Part shown: piece by piece, positions 12,835 through 13,608 of the stretch
Layout: the number at the start of each line of letters is the position of its first letter
Numbering within the stretch: position 1 is the stretch's first letter
DNA from: Methylococcaceae bacterium
GTDB taxonomy: Bacteria; Pseudomonadota; Gammaproteobacteria; Methylococcales; Methylococcaceae
Assembly: GCA_005792805.1 (NCBI GenBank)
Contig: SXQV01000119.1
Location: 1 to 13,608 of the forward strand
Direction: 5' to 3'
DNA length: 13,608 bases
The notes under the pieces: generated by a model
Told to the model about the DNA's origin: nothing
The model's input: only the letters and a program-made list of their open reading frames with translations
Database searches by the model: none
Position numbers and translations under genes: made by a program

Positions 12835-13608
12835 ATGCAGCTGAATCCATCTGAAATCAGTGACCTCATCAAATCCCGGATCCAAAACTTCGATCTTGGG
12901 GTGGAGTCGCGTAGCGAGGGTACGATTGTCAGTCTGACCGATGGTATCGTCCGTGTTCACGGGCTGTCGGACGTTATGCAGGGTGAAATGGTGGAGTTTC
13001 CGGGCAACACCTATGGTATGGCGCTCAATCTCGAAAGGGATTCAGTCGGTGCCGTCGTTCTGGGTGCCTATGAACACCTTGCCGAAGGCGACGCCGTTCG
13101 CTGTACTGGCCGCATCCTGGATGTGCCAGTGGGTGAGGCTTTGCTGGGTCGCGTGGTCGATGCCTTGGGCCGTCCGATCGACGGTAAAGGTCCGGTCGCA
13201 GAAGCTGGACGTTCGCCCATTGAAAAGATTGCCCCAGGCGTTATCGCCCGTCAGTCTGTGAGTCAGCCGCTGCAAACAGGGCTGAAGTCCATCGACTCGA
13301 TGATTCCAGTGGGTCGTGGTCAGCGCGAGTTGATCATCGGAGACAGCCAGAATGGGAAGACAGCGATTGCCATCGATACGATCATCAATCAAAAGGGTAC
13401 TGGCGTTAAATGTATTTACGTCGCTATCGGCCAAAAACAATCGTCCATTGCGAACGTAGTCCGCAAGCTGGAAGAACATGGTGCCATGGCGCACACCATC
13501 GTCGTTGCGGCATCGGCATCCGAGTCGGCGGCGTTGCAGTTCATCGCGCCATACGCGGGCTGTGCAATGGGGGAGTACTTCCGTGATCGCGGCGAAGACG
13601 CGCTGATC
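12835..13608 (+). CDS. atpA: F1Fo ATP synthase subunit alpha, 5' part
   Basis: Alpha carries the non-catalytic nucleotide sites of F1 and supplies part of the catalytic interfaces. The window holds 258 codons of a gene that normally has about 510; the frame is open to the edge. The N-terminus MQLNPSEISDLIK and the beta-barrel domain to about residue 95 are normal, and VGRGQRELIIGD leads into the P-loop. The loop reads GDSQNGKT at 169-176, whereas the usual sequence is GDRQTGKT; Lys175 and Thr176 are kept. The following CIYVAIGQK, VRKLEEHGA and YAGCAMGEYFRDRGEDAL segments are conserved. The ATG follows a GAGAAAAG stretch. Confidence 0.97.
   Translation, partial: MQLNPSEISDLIKSRIQNFDLGVESRSEGTIVSLTDGIVRVHGLSDVMQGEMVEFPGNTYGMALNLERDSVGAVVLGAYEHLAEGDAVRCTGRILDVPVGEALLGRVVDALGRPIDGKGPVAEAGRSPIEKIAPGVIARQSVSQPLQTGLKSIDSMIPVGRGQRELIIGDSQNGKTAIAIDTIINQKGTGVKCIYVAIGQKQSSIANVVRKLEEHGAMAHTIVVAASASESAALQFIAPYAGCAMGEYFRDRGEDALI

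Overview
This window is a chromosomal housekeeping region of a bacterium, most probably a gammaproteobacterium of moderate GC. The MnmG, LipA, YbeD, AtpF and AtpA proteins align almost end to end with the E. coli proteins as I remember them. The gene orders dacA-dat-ybeD-lipB-lipA and mnmG-rsmG-parA-parB-atpIBEFHA are the ones I associate with Pseudomonas-like and sulfur-oxidising gammaproteobacteria. I cannot name the genus. I see no mobile element, CRISPR array, rRNA or tRNA gene.

Layout. Bases 1-96 are the last 31 codons of an unrecognised plus-strand gene, followed by two hairpins; the second is a clear intrinsic terminator that probably also serves the convergent lipA. Bases 183-363 hold no gene I can support. 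From 364 to 5874 runs a minus-strand cluster, in transcription order dacA (PBP5-type DD-carboxypeptidase), dat (D-amino acid aminotransferase), ybeD (DUF493), mgtE (magnesium transporter/channel), lipB and lipA (lipoate attachment and synthesis). Tight spacing (13 bp dacA-dat, TTGA overlap mgtE-lipB, 48 bp lipB-lipA) suggests one operon. It is probably read from an extended -10 promoter at about 5914-5922.

From 6042 to the right edge everything is on the plus strand, diverging from dacA: mnmG and rsmG (tRNA and 16S rRNA modification, ATGA overlap), parA and parB (chromosome segregation), then the F1Fo ATP synthase operon atpI-atpB-atpE-atpF-atpH-atpA, with atpA cut by the window end. A well-formed sigma70-type promoter (TTGAAC, 17 bp, TATGAT) lies between parB and atpI, so the ATP synthase genes can be transcribed independently of the upstream genes.

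How the genes work together. DacA trims D-alanine from peptidoglycan, and Dat can transaminate D-alanine, so the pair plausibly recycles it. LipB and LipA form the two-step lipoyl pathway. MnmG and RsmG tune translation, ParAB partitions the chromosome, and the Atp subunits build the proton-driven ATP synthase.

No undescribed system is evident. The points most worth a second look are small: an unusual Walker A sequence in AtpA, an atpE ribosome-binding site inside a perfect 12-bp palindrome, mgtE lodged between ybeD and lipB with a TTG-started lipB, and the paired hairpins after the first gene.
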